Shown: positions 1-8,465, counted from the first letter of the stretch. The stretch is DNA of 32,625 nucleotides from Desulfomicrobium sp. (GCA_024709365.1 JANJWV010000070.1:1-32625), one strand, 5' to 3'. A program made the numbers and translations. Notes: generated from the letters alone by a model not told the origin.

Positions 1-66
1 GGGCCCGTACCTTTTGGCGGCGCAAAATCAACCACCGCCCGACATTCACGCAATCCAACTAAAAAA

Positions 67-87
67 CGCCCCACCGGGGCTTTTTTT
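67..87. terminator. Bidirectional rho-independent terminator
   Basis: The sequence GCCCCACCGGGGC is a GC stem flanked by A6 on the left and T7 on the right, so it can terminate from either side. It lies just beyond the stop codon of the minus-strand lipoprotein gene that ends at 110 and most likely serves that gene. Confidence 0.85.
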
Positions 88-109
88 CGTTGCAGGGGAC
101 GTCCGGCGG

Positions 110-979
110 CTATCGAGGCAGGATCTGCTTCAGGTTGCCGAGCTGCTGGATGAGCCGACCGTACTCGTTGATCCGTTCGGCATCGCAGGTGTTGTTCCGC
201 ACGCCGGAAACGATCTCGGCATTGGCTTTTTTCAGAGTCTCGATGGCGGTCTGCATGCGCAGGCCGATTTCCACGACCCTGACCCGGATGTTCCTTGCCT
301 GGTAGGACGCGAGAACGATCCGTCTGCGTTCCCCCATGTCCGCAAATCTGCCCGTGTCGAGCATGGAGTCGGCCATGCTCTGGAGCTGGCGCGCTTCGGA
401 ATCGTAGGCCGCCAGAAAGCTGGCATCCTGGCCGTCGATGACGAAGTCGGCCAGGATGCGGTCCGCCAGGGCGTTGATCACGTCCTCGAAGGCCAGGACG
501 ACCTCGCGGATGGAATCGGTCTTGCGCCTGTCGGTCCAGAGGCGTGAGAGGCCGGTGATGATGTCGTCGATGGCCGCCTGCTGGCGCTGGTTCAGGCTCA
601 TCCCCATGGTTTCGCCGGCGCTGTCGGCGAAGGTGATGGCGGACCTGCGGACGAACTGCGTGCGGTCGTCGGAGGCCAGCCTCATGAGCAGGTCTCCATA
701 CATGCGCAGGGTCTTGCAGGCCGAGATGCGCTCGGCCGTGGCTTCGGCCGTGGCGGGCCCGTCATATTGCAGGTCATCGGATTTAGCTTTTCCGTCGAGA
801 ATGGCCTGGTTCGTGTTCAGACGAATGATGCCGGCACGGACTGCGGCGTATTCATCTTCGCCCAAACGGCCGATGCGTTCCGTAGCCAGTCCGAATGCCT
901 CGGTCGCGTCCCGCTGCGAAGCTGTAGTTGCGCACCCCGCGGCCAGGATGCAGAGGCAGACGAGTAAGAGGTTTTTCAT
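110..979 (-). CDS. Predicted outer-membrane or periplasmic lipoprotein, function unknown
   Basis: This 289-residue protein opens with a lipoprotein signal peptide: a basic MK start, a hydrophobic stretch and the lipobox LAAGC, with the acylated cysteine at residue 16. The mature part is mostly predicted helical, with many Arg, Asp and Glu residues and heptad-like stretches, and I recognise no enzymatic motif. It may be a helical envelope-associated lipoprotein. The ATG was chosen because the signal peptide starts there. The gene stands alone, ends at a strong hairpin terminator, and is separated by about 360 bp from the phn regulator transcribed in the same direction. No function is assigned. 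Confidence 0.75.
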   Translation of the reverse strand: MKNLLLVCLCILAAGCATTASQRDATEAFGLATERIGRLGEDEYAAVRAGIIRLNTNQAILDGKAKSDDLQYDGPATAEATAERISACKTLRMYGDLLMRLASDDRTQFVRRSAITFADSAGETMGMSLNQRQQAAIDDIITGLSRLWTDRRKTDSIREVVLAFEDVINALADRILADFVIDGQDASFLAAYDSEARQLQSMADSMLDTGRFADMGERRRIVLASYQARNIRVRVVEIGLRMQTAIETLKKANAEIVSGVRNNTCDAERINEYGRLIQQLGNLKQILPR

Positions 980-1336
980 GCCATTTCTCTAGTTATTCCG
1001 GTTGGATGCACTTTGATTGCGTTGTAATGCCGTAACGTGATCCGAACGCTTTTCAAATGCTTGTACGATATGAAATGGCTTCATGCAAGGGCGATGCATT
1101 ATTTATGTTGTCATACAACATAAATAATGAGCCTCAATGCGCTCATCGGTGTTCCCCATTTTGTAGTCGGCCTTGATGTGTATTCGGCTGGTGACAGTGG
1201 TCATTGAGTATTTTGGATCGGTGTTGGCGAGCTTCGAGTATCGAAGCGGCCGTAAGGCTGGGTGCGTGCAGCTCCATGCTGCACGGAGCGTCTGCACTGC
1301 ATTCTGCCGATTATGACATGAACCGTGCCCGTGGCA
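980..1336. other. Intergenic region with several hairpins and no convincing gene
   Basis: These 357 bp separate the lipoprotein gene from the phn regulator. Besides the large palindrome at 1097-1129 there are two smaller perfect inverted repeats: GCTTCGA-gta-TCGAAGC at 1231-1247 and GTGCAGC-tccat-GCTGCAC at 1266-1284. Both lie downstream of the regulator gene on the minus strand and could be transcript 3' structures, but neither has a U-run. A 64-codon open frame on the minus strand here has no good ribosome site and runs through the palindrome, so it is not called. Confidence 0.5.
1097..1129. repeat. Perfect 15-bp inverted repeat with 3-nt spacer, A+T-rich
   Basis: The arms CATTATTTATGTTGT and ACAACATAAATAATG are exact reverse complements around the spacer CAT. 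The element is strongly A+T-rich in a GC-rich region and has no T-run, so it does not look like an ordinary terminator. It lies about 120 bp upstream of the lipoprotein gene. It could be an operator for that gene or an mRNA stem-loop. No known regulator motif was recognised. Confidence 0.8.
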
Positions 1337-2059
1337 TCAGGTCTCGATGACGAACTGAACCCGGTCGGCGCAGAAGCGGGATTCGCAGTATTCGATGGGC
1401 CAGTCGCGGGTGTCGACGTTGACGCTTTCCGTGACCAGGATGGGGCGGGTCCGGGGCTGGGCCAGAATGCGGGCCTCACGGGCCGTGGGCAGCCGTCCGG
1501 AGATCTGTGTCCGTCTGCGGCGGTAGTCCTTGACGCCGAAGTGCCGCAGGGCCTGCGTGACCGAGCCCGTCTGCCGGTACAGGTCGTCGAGGCCGGGGAA
1601 GCGGGACTGCGGGAAGTGCGCGCTGGCCAGACAGATGCGCACGCCGTCGGCTTCGCCGAGGGTTTCGAGAACCAGGACCGGGTCTCCCTTTTCCAGCTCC
1701 AGGACCCGCGCCACCAGCGACGTGGCCGGGATGACGCCGGACGAGATGAGTTCGCCGCGCGGCTTGCGCTCTTGCCGCAGGAGGTTTTCATGGAAGCGCG
1801 TGCGAGTCCCCACGGCGTAGTCGATGAGCTGTTCGCGCACGAAGCTCCCGCTGCCCTGTTCCGTGCGCACGAGGTCCTTTTCGGCGAGCAGGGACAGGGC
1901 CCTGCGCACCGTGTGGCGGTTGACCCCGAACTGCGCGGCCAGTTCCTGCTCCGTCGGAAGCCTGCTTCCGGGCTTCAGTTCCCCTTCCTTGATCCGGTAT
2001 TCCAGCCAGTCCTGAATCTGCCTCCACAAGGCCACGCCGCTTCTGCGCTGTAACTCCAT
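1337..2059 (-). CDS. phnF: GntR-family (HutC subfamily) phosphonate operon repressor PhnF
   Basis: This 240-residue protein has an N-terminal winged helix-turn-helix at residues 10-75, with the GntR hallmark sequence RLPTEQELAAQFGVNRHTVRRAL, read here in two parts around residues 33-54. A C-terminal UTRA/HutC-type effector domain follows (about 90-235). It is transcribed divergently from phnG, and family members in this position repress C-P lyase or phosphate/phosphonate genes and respond to a small phosphorylated ligand. The ATG at 2059 is preceded by a GGGGAGG ribosome site. The shared motif upstream of both phn operons is its likely binding site. Identity as PhnF rests on family and context; the ligand is unknown. 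Confidence 0.88.
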   Translation of the reverse strand: MELQRRSGVALWRQIQDWLEYRIKEGELKPGSRLPTEQELAAQFGVNRHTVRRALSLLAEKDLVRTEQGSGSFVREQLIDYAVGTRTRFHENLLRQERKPRGELISSGVIPATSLVARVLELEKGDPVLVLETLGEADGVRICLASAHFPQSRFPGLDDLYRQTGSVTQALRHFGVKDYRRRRTQISGRLPTAREARILAQPRTRPILVTESVNVDTRDWPIEYCESRFCADRVQFVIET

Positions 2060-2161
2060 CGCCGCCTCCCCGAATGCAACTTGTCACATTCCGATGCCAA
2101 ACCGTGCTTGTCAAAAAGACATAGACATCTAGACAAATTTTCCTATTGTGGAGCTTCTTTC
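2060..2161. promoter_or_regulatory. Divergent phnF/phnG control region with candidate PhnF operator
   Basis: Three AGACA repeats lie at 2118-2135 and include the 10-mer ATAGACATCT at 2121-2130, which recurs exactly, in the same orientation to the gene, upstream of phnC. A candidate phnG promoter is TTGTCA (2108-2113), a 16-bp spacer, then TAGACA (2130-2135), placing the operator across the spacer and -10. On the opposite strand TTGACA at 2109-2114 could be the phnF -35. HutC-type sites resemble GT-N-TA-N-AC, and the TAGAC core fits that pattern. The phnG ribosome site GGAG is at 2150-2153. Confidence 0.6.
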
Positions 2162-2611
2162 ATGTCAACAACCGAATCACGACGCCGGGAGTGGATGGGC
2201 GCCCTGGCCCTGGCCGACGGGGCCAGGCTGCAGGAAGCCTGGGATGCGTTGCCCGCAGCGCCCGAATACCGCGTCATACGTGGGCCCGAAACAGGCCTGG
2301 TCATGGTCCGGGCCCGGGCCGGCAACACCGGCCGCCGCTTCAACCTCGGCGAAATGACGGTCACGCGCTGCACCGTCGGCCTGGGCGACGGCATCATGGG
2401 CCATGCCTGGATCGCGGGCATAAAGCCGGAACACGCCAGGTTGGCAGCCCTGTTCGACGCGCTGATGCAGATTCCTCACCATTCGGAAGAGATCGGCGTC
2501 ACCCTGATCGAACCGTTGCTGCGCGACCGCGGCGAGCATCTGGCCCGCCGGGCCGAAGAGGTGCGGCCCAGCAAGGTTGATTTCTTCACGCTCGTGCGGG
2601 GGGAGGACTGA
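2162..2611 (+). CDS. phnG: C-P lyase core subunit PhnG
   Basis: This 149-residue protein is the usual size of PhnG, a small subunit of the PhnGHIJ carbon-phosphorus lyase core complex. With PhnI, H and L it is needed to attach the phosphonate to ribose triphosphate from ATP. Typical sequence features are the central run RFNLGEMTVTRC (about residues 60-71) followed by GDGIMGHAW. The reading frame continues upstream, but the ATG at 2162 has a GGAG site eight bases before it and matches the family start. The stop TGA overlaps the phnH start in the sequence TGATG, which indicates translational coupling. Confidence 0.93.
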   Translation: MSTTESRRREWMGALALADGARLQEAWDALPAAPEYRVIRGPETGLVMVRARAGNTGRRFNLGEMTVTRCTVGLGDGIMGHAWIAGIKPEHARLAALFDALMQIPHHSEEIGVTLIEPLLRDRGEHLARRAEEVRPSKVDFFTLVRGED

Positions 2612-3213
2612 TGCTGCAGCCCATCCCCGCCGGTTTCTCCCGGCCCGTCTTCGAAAGCCAGAGCACCTTCCGCGCCGTGCTGCAGGCCATGGCCAACCCC
2701 GGTCGGACAGTCCCCATGCCGGTCGCGGCCCAGGGACCGCAGGGATGGTCCGGGTCCATGGCCGCCCTGGTCCTGACCCTGTGCGACATGGATACGCCCA
2801 TCTGGCTCGACCCCTCGGCCGCCAGCCCCGAGGCGCTTCGCTTCGTGCGTTTCCATTGCGGCAGCCCGCAGGCGTCCGCACCGCATGAGGCCGCTTTCGC
2901 CGTGGTTCTGGAACCGAAGGACATGCCCGCGCTCCGCGCCTTCACGCCCGGGACGGCTGAATTCCCGGAACGCTCGTCCACGCTGCTGCTCTGGTCCGCA
3001 AACCTCGGCCAGGCCGGCTCCGGAGTCCGGGAGCTGAACATTAAGGGCCCCGGCATCGACGGCCGCGGCGAACTGCCCCTGCACTGGCTGCCCGAGGGTT
3101 TCGCCGAGCAATGGCGGGCCAACGCCGGACTCTTCCCCTGCGGCGTGGACGTGATCCTCGTCGGACCCGAAGCCGTCGTCGGCCTGCCGCGCACCGTCAC
3201 CATGGAGGGTTGA
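2611..3213 (+). CDS. phnH: C-P lyase core subunit PhnH
   Basis: This 200-residue protein matches PhnH in size and position. PhnH is a non-catalytic subunit of the C-P lyase core, related in fold to PLP-dependent transferases but lacking cofactor residues. The N-terminal sequence QSTFRAVLQAMANPGR is characteristic: the family carries an F-R-x2-L-x-A-M-A-x-P-G motif. The ATG overlaps the phnG stop, and phnI begins two bases after the phnH stop, so the three genes are translationally linked. Confidence 0.92.
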   Translation: MLQPIPAGFSRPVFESQSTFRAVLQAMANPGRTVPMPVAAQGPQGWSGSMAALVLTLCDMDTPIWLDPSAASPEALRFVRFHCGSPQASAPHEAAFAVVLEPKDMPALRAFTPGTAEFPERSSTLLLWSANLGQAGSGVRELNIKGPGIDGRGELPLHWLPEGFAEQWRANAGLFPCGVDVILVGPEAVVGLPRTVTMEG

Positions 3214-3215
3214 TC

Positions 3216-4304
3216 ATGTACGTTGCCGTCAAAGGCGGAGAAAAGGCCATCGCCGAAGCCCACGCGCTGCTGGCCCGAGAGCGGCGGGGCGACCCGGCCG
3301 TGCCCGAACTTTCCCTGGATCAGATCCGTGAGCAGCTTTCCTTGTCCGTGGACAGGGTCATGAGCGAAGGGTCCCTCTACGATGAGGATTGCGCCGCCCT
3401 GGCCGTCAAACAGGCTCGCGGCGACCTCGTGGAGGCCGCCTTCCTTCTGCGCGCCTACCGCACGACACTGCCGCGCTTCGGCTACAGCCTGCCCGCGGAC
3501 ACCTCGCGCATGCACGTGCGCCGGCGCATTTCCGCGACCTTCAAGGACGTGCCCGGCGGACAGCTCCTGGGCCCGACCTTCGACTACACCCACCGCCTTC
3601 TGGACTGGAGCCTGGCCGGGCAGTCGGAGTCGGACCTCCCTCGGGACGCGGAGCAGGAGTTCCCCGACCCGGCGCCCATGCCCCGCGTCCTCGACGTGCT
3701 CGGGCGAGAAGGCATCATCGAGGCCGAGGACAGAGGAGACGACCCCGAACCCGCTGACCTGACCCGCCAGCCCCTGGACCTGCCCGCCGCTCGCGACGTG
3801 CGCCTTCAGAACCTGGCCCGGGCCGACGAGGGCTTCCTTCTGGCCATGGGCTACTCCAGCCAGCGCGGCTTCGGCACGACCCACCCCTTTGTCGGCGAGA
3901 TCCGCATGGGCGAGGTGGAGATCGAGTTCGCGCCCGAGGAACTGGGCTTCCCCGTGACCATCGGCGAGATCACCCTGACCGAGTGCGAGACCGTCAACCA
4001 GTTCGTCGGTTCCGGCGACGCCCGGTTCACCCGCGGCTACGGTCTGACCTTCGGCCAGGGTGAGCGCAAGGCCATGAGCATGGCTCTCGTGGACCGCGCC
4101 CTGCGCGCCCCGGAACTGGGCGAGGAGAAGAAGGGACCGGCCCAGGACGCGGAATTCGTCCTCTACCACAGCGACAACGTCGAGGCCTCGGGCTTCGTCC
4201 AGCACCTGAAGCTCCCGCACTACGTCGATTTCCAGTCCGAGCTCGTCCTCGTCAGAGGGCTGCGCCGGGCCATGCGGGAAGAGGAGAGCGGCCATGACAG
4301 CTGA
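3216..4304 (+). CDS. phnI: C-P lyase core subunit PhnI (ribose triphosphate phosphonate synthase component)
   Basis: This 362-residue protein is close to the usual PhnI length of about 355. PhnI is the nucleosidase-type subunit that, with PhnG, H and L, converts phosphonate plus MgATP to alpha-D-ribose-1-methylphosphonate-5-triphosphate type products. The N-terminus MYVAVKGGEKAI and the segment YSSQRGFGTTHPFVGEIR are recognisable family sequences. The start at 3216 follows a GGAGGG site and lies just two bases after phnH; an open frame extends upstream but overlaps phnH. The 3' end overlaps phnJ by 11 bp. Confidence 0.94.
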   Translation: MYVAVKGGEKAIAEAHALLARERRGDPAVPELSLDQIREQLSLSVDRVMSEGSLYDEDCAALAVKQARGDLVEAAFLLRAYRTTLPRFGYSLPADTSRMHVRRRISATFKDVPGGQLLGPTFDYTHRLLDWSLAGQSESDLPRDAEQEFPDPAPMPRVLDVLGREGIIEAEDRGDDPEPADLTRQPLDLPAARDVRLQNLARADEGFLLAMGYSSQRGFGTTHPFVGEIRMGEVEIEFAPEELGFPVTIGEITLTECETVNQFVGSGDARFTRGYGLTFGQGERKAMSMALVDRALRAPELGEEKKGPAQDAEFVLYHSDNVEASGFVQHLKLPHYVDFQSELVLVRGLRRAMREEESGHDS

Positions 4305-5142
4305 AACCATGCAGGGCTACAACTACGCCTACCTCGATGAGCAGACCAAGGCCATGATCCGCCGCGCCATCCTGAAGGCCGTGGCCATCCCCGGCCACCA
4401 GGTGCCCTTCGGCAGCCGCGAGATGCCTCTGCCCTACGGATGGGGCACGGGCGGCATCCAGATCACGGCCAGCATCATCGGACCCCTGGACGTGCTCAAG
4501 GTCATCGACCAGGGCTCCGACGACACGACCAACGCCGTGTCCATCCGCTCCTTCTTCGCCAGGACGGCCGGGGTCAAGACCACGACCGCGACGGAGGAGG
4601 CAACGGTCATCCAGACCCGCCACCGCATCCCCGAGGCGCCCCTGACCGACGGGCAGATCATCGTCTATCAGGTGCCCATCCCCGAGCCCCTGCGCTTCAT
4701 GGAGCCCAGCGAGTCCGAGACGCGGACCATGCACGCCCTGGAGGAGTACGGGGTCATGCACGTCAAGCTCTACGAGGACATCGCCGAGCACGGCCGCATC
4801 GCCAAGAGCTACGACTACCCCGTCAGGGTCCAGAGCCGCTACGTCATGGCCCCGTCGCCCATCCCCAAGTTCGACAACCCCAAGATGCACGACAGTCCGG
4901 CCCTGCAGCTCTTCGGCGCCGGGCGAGAGAAGCGCATCTATGCCATCCCGCCCCACACGCGGGTCGAAAGCCTCGATTTCGAGGACCACCCCTTCGAAAT
5001 CCAGAAGTGGGACGAGGCCTGCGCCATCTGCGGGGCTCGCGACAGCTTCCTGGACGAGATCCTCACCGACGATCGGGGCGGGCGCATGTTCGTCTGCTCC
5101 GATTCCGACCACTGCGCACGCAGGGTCCGGGAGGATTGCTAG
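4294..5142 (+). CDS. phnJ: Radical SAM C-P lyase PhnJ
   Basis: This 282-residue protein is the catalytic C-P lyase. It uses S-adenosylmethionine and a [4Fe-4S] cluster to cleave the carbon-phosphorus bond of ribose-5-phosphate-1-phosphonate, releasing the hydrocarbon and a 1,2-cyclic phosphate. The cysteines lie near the C-terminus as C243-x2-C246-x21-C268-x5-C274, exactly the spacing known for PhnJ. The N-terminal GYNYAYLDE and the GTGGIQITAS segment are also typical. The gene overlaps phnI by 11 bp and its TAG is directly followed by the phnK ATG. Confidence 0.96.
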   Translation: MTAETMQGYNYAYLDEQTKAMIRRAILKAVAIPGHQVPFGSREMPLPYGWGTGGIQITASIIGPLDVLKVIDQGSDDTTNAVSIRSFFARTAGVKTTTATEEATVIQTRHRIPEAPLTDGQIIVYQVPIPEPLRFMEPSESETRTMHALEEYGVMHVKLYEDIAEHGRIAKSYDYPVRVQSRYVMAPSPIPKFDNPKMHDSPALQLFGAGREKRIYAIPPHTRVESLDFEDHPFEIQKWDEACAICGARDSFLDEILTDDRGGRMFVCSDSDHCARRVREDC

Positions 5143-5916
5143 ATGGACCAGGAACTGCTGCGGGTCTCCGGCCTGACCCGCTATTACGGCAGCCGCGTGG
5201 GCTGCCGCGACGTGAGCTTCAGCCTCTGGCCGGGCGAGGTGCTGGCCATCGTCGGAGAGTCCGGGTCGGGCAAGTCGACGCTGCTGAGCCTGCTCTCGGG
5301 ACGGCTCGCGCCCACCGCGGGCGACGTGTCCTACCGTGACCGCGACGGCCGCTGGCTGTCCCTGCCGAACCTGTCCGAAGCCGACCGGCGGCGGCTGCAG
5401 CGCACGGACTTGGGCGTCGTGCACCAGAACCCGCGCGACGGCCTGCGCATGCGCGTCAGCGCCGGCGGCAACATCGGCGAAAGGCTCATGGCCCTGGGGC
5501 ACCGGCACTACGGCCGACTGCGCGGCACCGGCCTGGACTGGATGGAACGGGTCGAACTGGACCCGCAGCGCATCGACGACCACCCCTCGGCCTTTTCCGG
5601 CGGCATGCAGCAGCGTCTGCAGATCGCCCGCAACCTCGTGACGGAACCGCGCCTGGTCTTCATGGACGAGCCCACCAGCGGCCTCGACGTCTCCGTCCAG
5701 GCGCGCCTGCTGGACCTGCTGCGCCACCTCGTCGCCTCCCTCGGCCTGGCCGTGGTCCTGGTCACCCACGACCTGGCCGTGGCCCGCATCCTGGCCCACC
5801 GCATGATGGTCATGCGCGGCGGCGAGGTCGTCGAGACGGGCCTGGCCGACCAGGTCCTGGACGACCCGTGCCACCCCTACACACAGCTTCTCGTGTCCTC
5901 CATCCTGCAAGCCTGA
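5143..5916 (+). CDS. phnK: C-P lyase-associated ABC ATPase PhnK
   Basis: This 257-residue ABC-type ATPase has the Walker A motif GESGSGKST (residues 38-46), signature FSGGMQQ (151-157), Walker B LVFMDEP (171-177) and the H-loop VTHDLA. There is no partner permease next to it. In the known C-P lyase complex, PhnK binds the PhnGHIJ core through PhnJ rather than acting in transport. The sequence YYGSRVGCRDVSF near the start is typical of the PhnK branch. The start codon immediately follows the phnJ stop. Confidence 0.93.
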   Translation: MDQELLRVSGLTRYYGSRVGCRDVSFSLWPGEVLAIVGESGSGKSTLLSLLSGRLAPTAGDVSYRDRDGRWLSLPNLSEADRRRLQRTDLGVVHQNPRDGLRMRVSAGGNIGERLMALGHRHYGRLRGTGLDWMERVELDPQRIDDHPSAFSGGMQQRLQIARNLVTEPRLVFMDEPTSGLDVSVQARLLDLLRHLVASLGLAVVLVTHDLAVARILAHRMMVMRGGEVVETGLADQVLDDPCHPYTQLLVSSILQA

Positions 5917-5923
5917 GGAAGCC

Positions 5924-6622
5924 ATGAACGCCCCCATGATCTCCATTCGCGCCCTGGCCAAGACCTTCACCCTGCACACCCAGGGCGGCACGCGCATCCG
6001 CGCCTTCGACGGCGTGGACCTCGACGTGGCCGCAGGGGAATGCGTGGCCCTGCACGGCCCATCCGGCGCCGGCAAGTCGAGCCTGCTGCGCTCCATCTAC
6101 GCCAACTACCGCCCCAGCTCCGGCCGCGTCGTCGTCCGCCACAACGGCGGCAGCGTCGACATGACCGCGGCCGAGCCGCGCGCCATCCTCGACGTGCGCC
6201 GCAAGACCCTGGGCTACGTCAGCCAGTTCCTGCGCGTCATCCCCCGCGTATCCACCCTCGACCTGGTGGCCGAGCGCCTCACGGCCATGGGCGTCGAGGC
6301 GGGGGAGGCCGTGGCCCGCGCCTGCGGACTCCTGGCCCGCCTGAACATCCCCGAGCGCCTCTGGCCCCTGGCCCCGGCCACCTTCTCCGGCGGCGAGCAG
6401 CAGCGCGTCAACATCGCCCGCGGCTTCGTCCGCGACTACCCCATCCTGCTCCTGGACGAGCCCACGGCATCCCTCGACGGCGAGAACCGCCGCACCGTGG
6501 TGAACATGATCCTCGAAGCCAAGGGGCGCGGCGCGGCCATCGTCGGCATCTTTCACGACGACGAGGTCCGGGAGGCCGTCGCCGACCGCTGCCTGCACCT
6601 GACCCGACCGGAGGAGGCGTGA
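5924..6622 (+). CDS. phnL: C-P lyase ABC ATPase PhnL
   Basis: This 232-residue ABC ATPase has Walker A GPSGAGKSS (45-53), signature FSGGEQQ (154-160) and Walker B LLLDEP (175-180). PhnL is required with PhnG, PhnH and PhnI for the first step, nucleophilic attack of phosphonate on ATP ribose, and it lacks a membrane partner here as in other phn operons. The N-terminal segment AKTFTLHTQGG is typical of the family. A GAGGA ribosome site precedes the ATG, seven bases after phnK. Confidence 0.93.
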   Translation: MNAPMISIRALAKTFTLHTQGGTRIRAFDGVDLDVAAGECVALHGPSGAGKSSLLRSIYANYRPSSGRVVVRHNGGSVDMTAAEPRAILDVRRKTLGYVSQFLRVIPRVSTLDLVAERLTAMGVEAGEAVARACGLLARLNIPERLWPLAPATFSGGEQQRVNIARGFVRDYPILLLDEPTASLDGENRRTVVNMILEAKGRGAAIVGIFHDDEVREAVADRCLHLTRPEEA

Positions 6623-6627
6623 CCGCC

Positions 6628-7761
6628 ATGATCCTGACCAACGCCCGCATCGTCCTGGCCGACCGCGTCGTCCACGGCACCCTGACCGTGCGCGACGGCC
6701 GCATCGAGTCCGTGCACGAAGGACCCGCCGTCAGCCCGGGCGACTTGGACATGGCAGGGGACTTCCTCGTCCCCGGCCTCGTCGAACTGCATACCGACAA
6801 CCTCGAAAAGCAGCTCCTGCCACGCCCCGGCGTCCTCTGGCCCTCGGCGCGCGCGGCCCTGCTGGCCCACGACGCGCAGCTCGTGGCCGCCGGCATCACC
6901 ACCGTCCTCGACGCCCTGTCCTGCGGACAGTACTATGAAAAGAGCGACCGTCGGACCATGCTGACCCTGGCCCTCGACGCCCTGCGCGAACTGCGGCCCG
7001 CCGGGCACCTGCGCGCCGATCACCTCCTGCACGTGCGCTGCGAAATCTCAGACCCCGACCTGCCGCGGCTTTTCGAGCCCTTCCGCGACATGGACGAAGT
7101 CCACCTCGTCTCCCTCATGGACCACACCCCCGGACAGCGGCAGTTCGTCGACCTCGGCGCCTACCGCACCTACTACAGCAAGGACCGGAAGTGGACCGAC
7201 GAGGAGTTCGAATCCGAAATGGCCCGCATGCGCGACGCCCAGGCCCGCTTCGCCGGTCCCCACGCCGAGGACATCCTGGCCTGGTGCCGTGAACGCGGCG
7301 TGCCCGCCGCCAGCCATGACGACGCCACCACCGCCCACGTCGACTGGGCCTACGCCCAGGGCATGGCCATCAGCGAATTCCCGACAACCATGGACGCCGC
7401 CCGCCGCGCCTGCGAACTCGGCCTCCTGACCCTCATGGGCTCGCCCAACGTCGTGCGCGGCGGCTCCCACTCGGGCAACGTCTCCGTGCGCGAGGTGGCC
7501 GCTGCCGGCTTCCTGGGCGGCCTGTCCTCGGACTACGTGCCCGCGAGCCTCCTGCACGCCGCCTGGATCCTGCACGCCGACGTCTCTCTGCCCCTCTGGG
7601 ACGCCGTGGCCCTCGTCACCGCCAACCCCGCCCGCGCCCTGGGCCTGTCCGACCGCGGACGCATCGAACCCGGCCTCAAGGCCGACCTCGTCCGTGTCCA
7701 CATCGACCGCGACCTGCCGGTGGTGCGCCGGGTCTGGCGGGATGGGGTGCGGGTGTATTAG
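6628..7761 (+). CDS. phnM: Ribose-1-phosphonate-5-triphosphate diphosphatase PhnM, first copy
   Basis: This 377-residue amidohydrolase-superfamily enzyme removes pyrophosphate from ribose-1-phosphonate-5-triphosphate to give the PhnJ substrate. Recognisable motifs are the metal-binding HTDNLEK (residues 55-61), LMDHTPGQRQ, SHDDATTAH, EFPTTMDAA and a final SSDYVPASLL. The ATG at 6628 follows GGAGG and lies five bases after the phnL stop. A diverged second copy is encoded at 12848-13984 in the convergent phn operon, and this copy differs from it along its whole length, so they are paralogues rather than a recent duplicate. Confidence 0.94.
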   Translation: MILTNARIVLADRVVHGTLTVRDGRIESVHEGPAVSPGDLDMAGDFLVPGLVELHTDNLEKQLLPRPGVLWPSARAALLAHDAQLVAAGITTVLDALSCGQYYEKSDRRTMLTLALDALRELRPAGHLRADHLLHVRCEISDPDLPRLFEPFRDMDEVHLVSLMDHTPGQRQFVDLGAYRTYYSKDRKWTDEEFESEMARMRDAQARFAGPHAEDILAWCRERGVPAASHDDATTAHVDWAYAQGMAISEFPTTMDAARRACELGLLTLMGSPNVVRGGSHSGNVSVREVAAAGFLGGLSSDYVPASLLHAAWILHADVSLPLWDAVALVTANPARALGLSDRGRIEPGLKADLVRVHIDRDLPVVRRVWRDGVRVY

Positions 7762-7833
7762 AGGGGGCGAAGAAAGGCGGACCCGACGAACCGTCGCATG
7801 ATGCGGCACCGGATGATTGGGCGGGATGCCGTA

Positions 7834-7861
7834 GGGGCGAAAAATATTTCGCCCCCCCCCC
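7834..7861. other. Perfect 9-bp stem-loop running into a C10 tract between phnM and phnN
   Basis: GGGGCGAAA-aata-TTTCGCCCC forms a nine-pair stem with a four-base loop, and the right arm runs into ten consecutive C residues (7852-7861). There is no U-run, so it is more likely an mRNA processing or stabilising element than a full terminator. It sits in the only sizeable gap (143 bp) of the operon. Confidence 0.65.
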
Positions 7862-7904
7862 ACCACGATGTCGGTAACATAAATTGTTCTGCCACAGGAT
7901 TGTT

Positions 7905-8465
7905 ATGCCAAGACTGATCAACATCATGGGCCCCTCGGGGTGCGGAAAGGACGCGCTGATGGGCGAGGCGAGAGGAATCCTGCCGCCGGAGAAGCTGGTG
8001 GTTTTCGCCCACCGCTACATCACCCGTCCCGCCGACGCGGGCGGGGAGAACCATGTGGCCCTGTCGCGGGCCGAGTTCCAGCTGCGTCTCAATCGCGGAC
8101 TCTTCGCCCTTTCCTGGGAAAGCCACGGCTTCGTCTACGGCATCGGCCGCGAGATCGATCTCTGGATGGAGAAAGGGTTCAGCGTGGTCATGAACGGCTC
8201 GCGCGAGGCCCTTCCGGCGGCCCTGCGCGCATACCCCGGAATGCTGCCCGTGCTGGTGACCGTGCCTGAGGAGGTGCTCCGGCATCGACTGGCAAGCCGG
8301 GGCAGGGAGGGTGCGGCGGACATGGAACTGCGTTTGGCGCGGGCGCGCATGGACGTGGCCGATGTCCCCGGGCTCGTGCGCTTCGACAATTCAGGCCCGC
8401 TGACGGAGCGCGGCCGGGCCCTGGCCGAGCTCATCCTAGAAACTCTTGACGACAGAAGGGAATGA
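7905..8465 (+). CDS. phnN: Ribose 1,5-bisphosphate phosphokinase PhnN
   Basis: This 186-residue P-loop kinase of the guanylate-kinase-like fold phosphorylates ribose 1,5-bisphosphate to PRPP, closing the phosphonate pathway into nucleotide metabolism. Walker A is GPSGCGKD at residues 9-16, and the segments RYITRPAD and [12 protein letters not shown] match the family. The ATG at 7905 was preferred over an upstream in-frame TTG because the protein then starts, like its relatives, just before the first beta strand. The stop overlaps the next start in ATGA. Confidence 0.92.
   Translation: MPRLINIMGPSGCGKDALMGEARGILPPEKLVVFAHRYITRPADAGGENHVALSRAEFQLRLNRGLFALSWESHGFVYGIGREIDLWMEKGFSVVMNGSREALPAALRAYPGMLPVLVTVPEEVLRHRLASRGREGAADMELRLARARMDVADVPGLVRFDNSGPLTERGRALAELILETLDDRRE

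Noticed and set aside
1103-1297. Small minus-strand open frame near the palindrome
   Set aside because: No ribosome site, and it ends inside the perfect inverted repeat. Composition is not gene-like.
2586-4310. Very long minus-strand open frame opposite phnH and phnI
   Set aside because: It is the complementary shadow of high-GC coding sequence. Its protein is Gly/Ala/Val/His-rich without motifs, while the plus-strand genes have clear family signatures.
4252-6096. Minus-strand open frame of over 600 codons opposite phnJ and phnK
   Set aside because: Antisense to the radical SAM and ABC genes, with low-complexity GC-derived composition and no plausible ribosome site.
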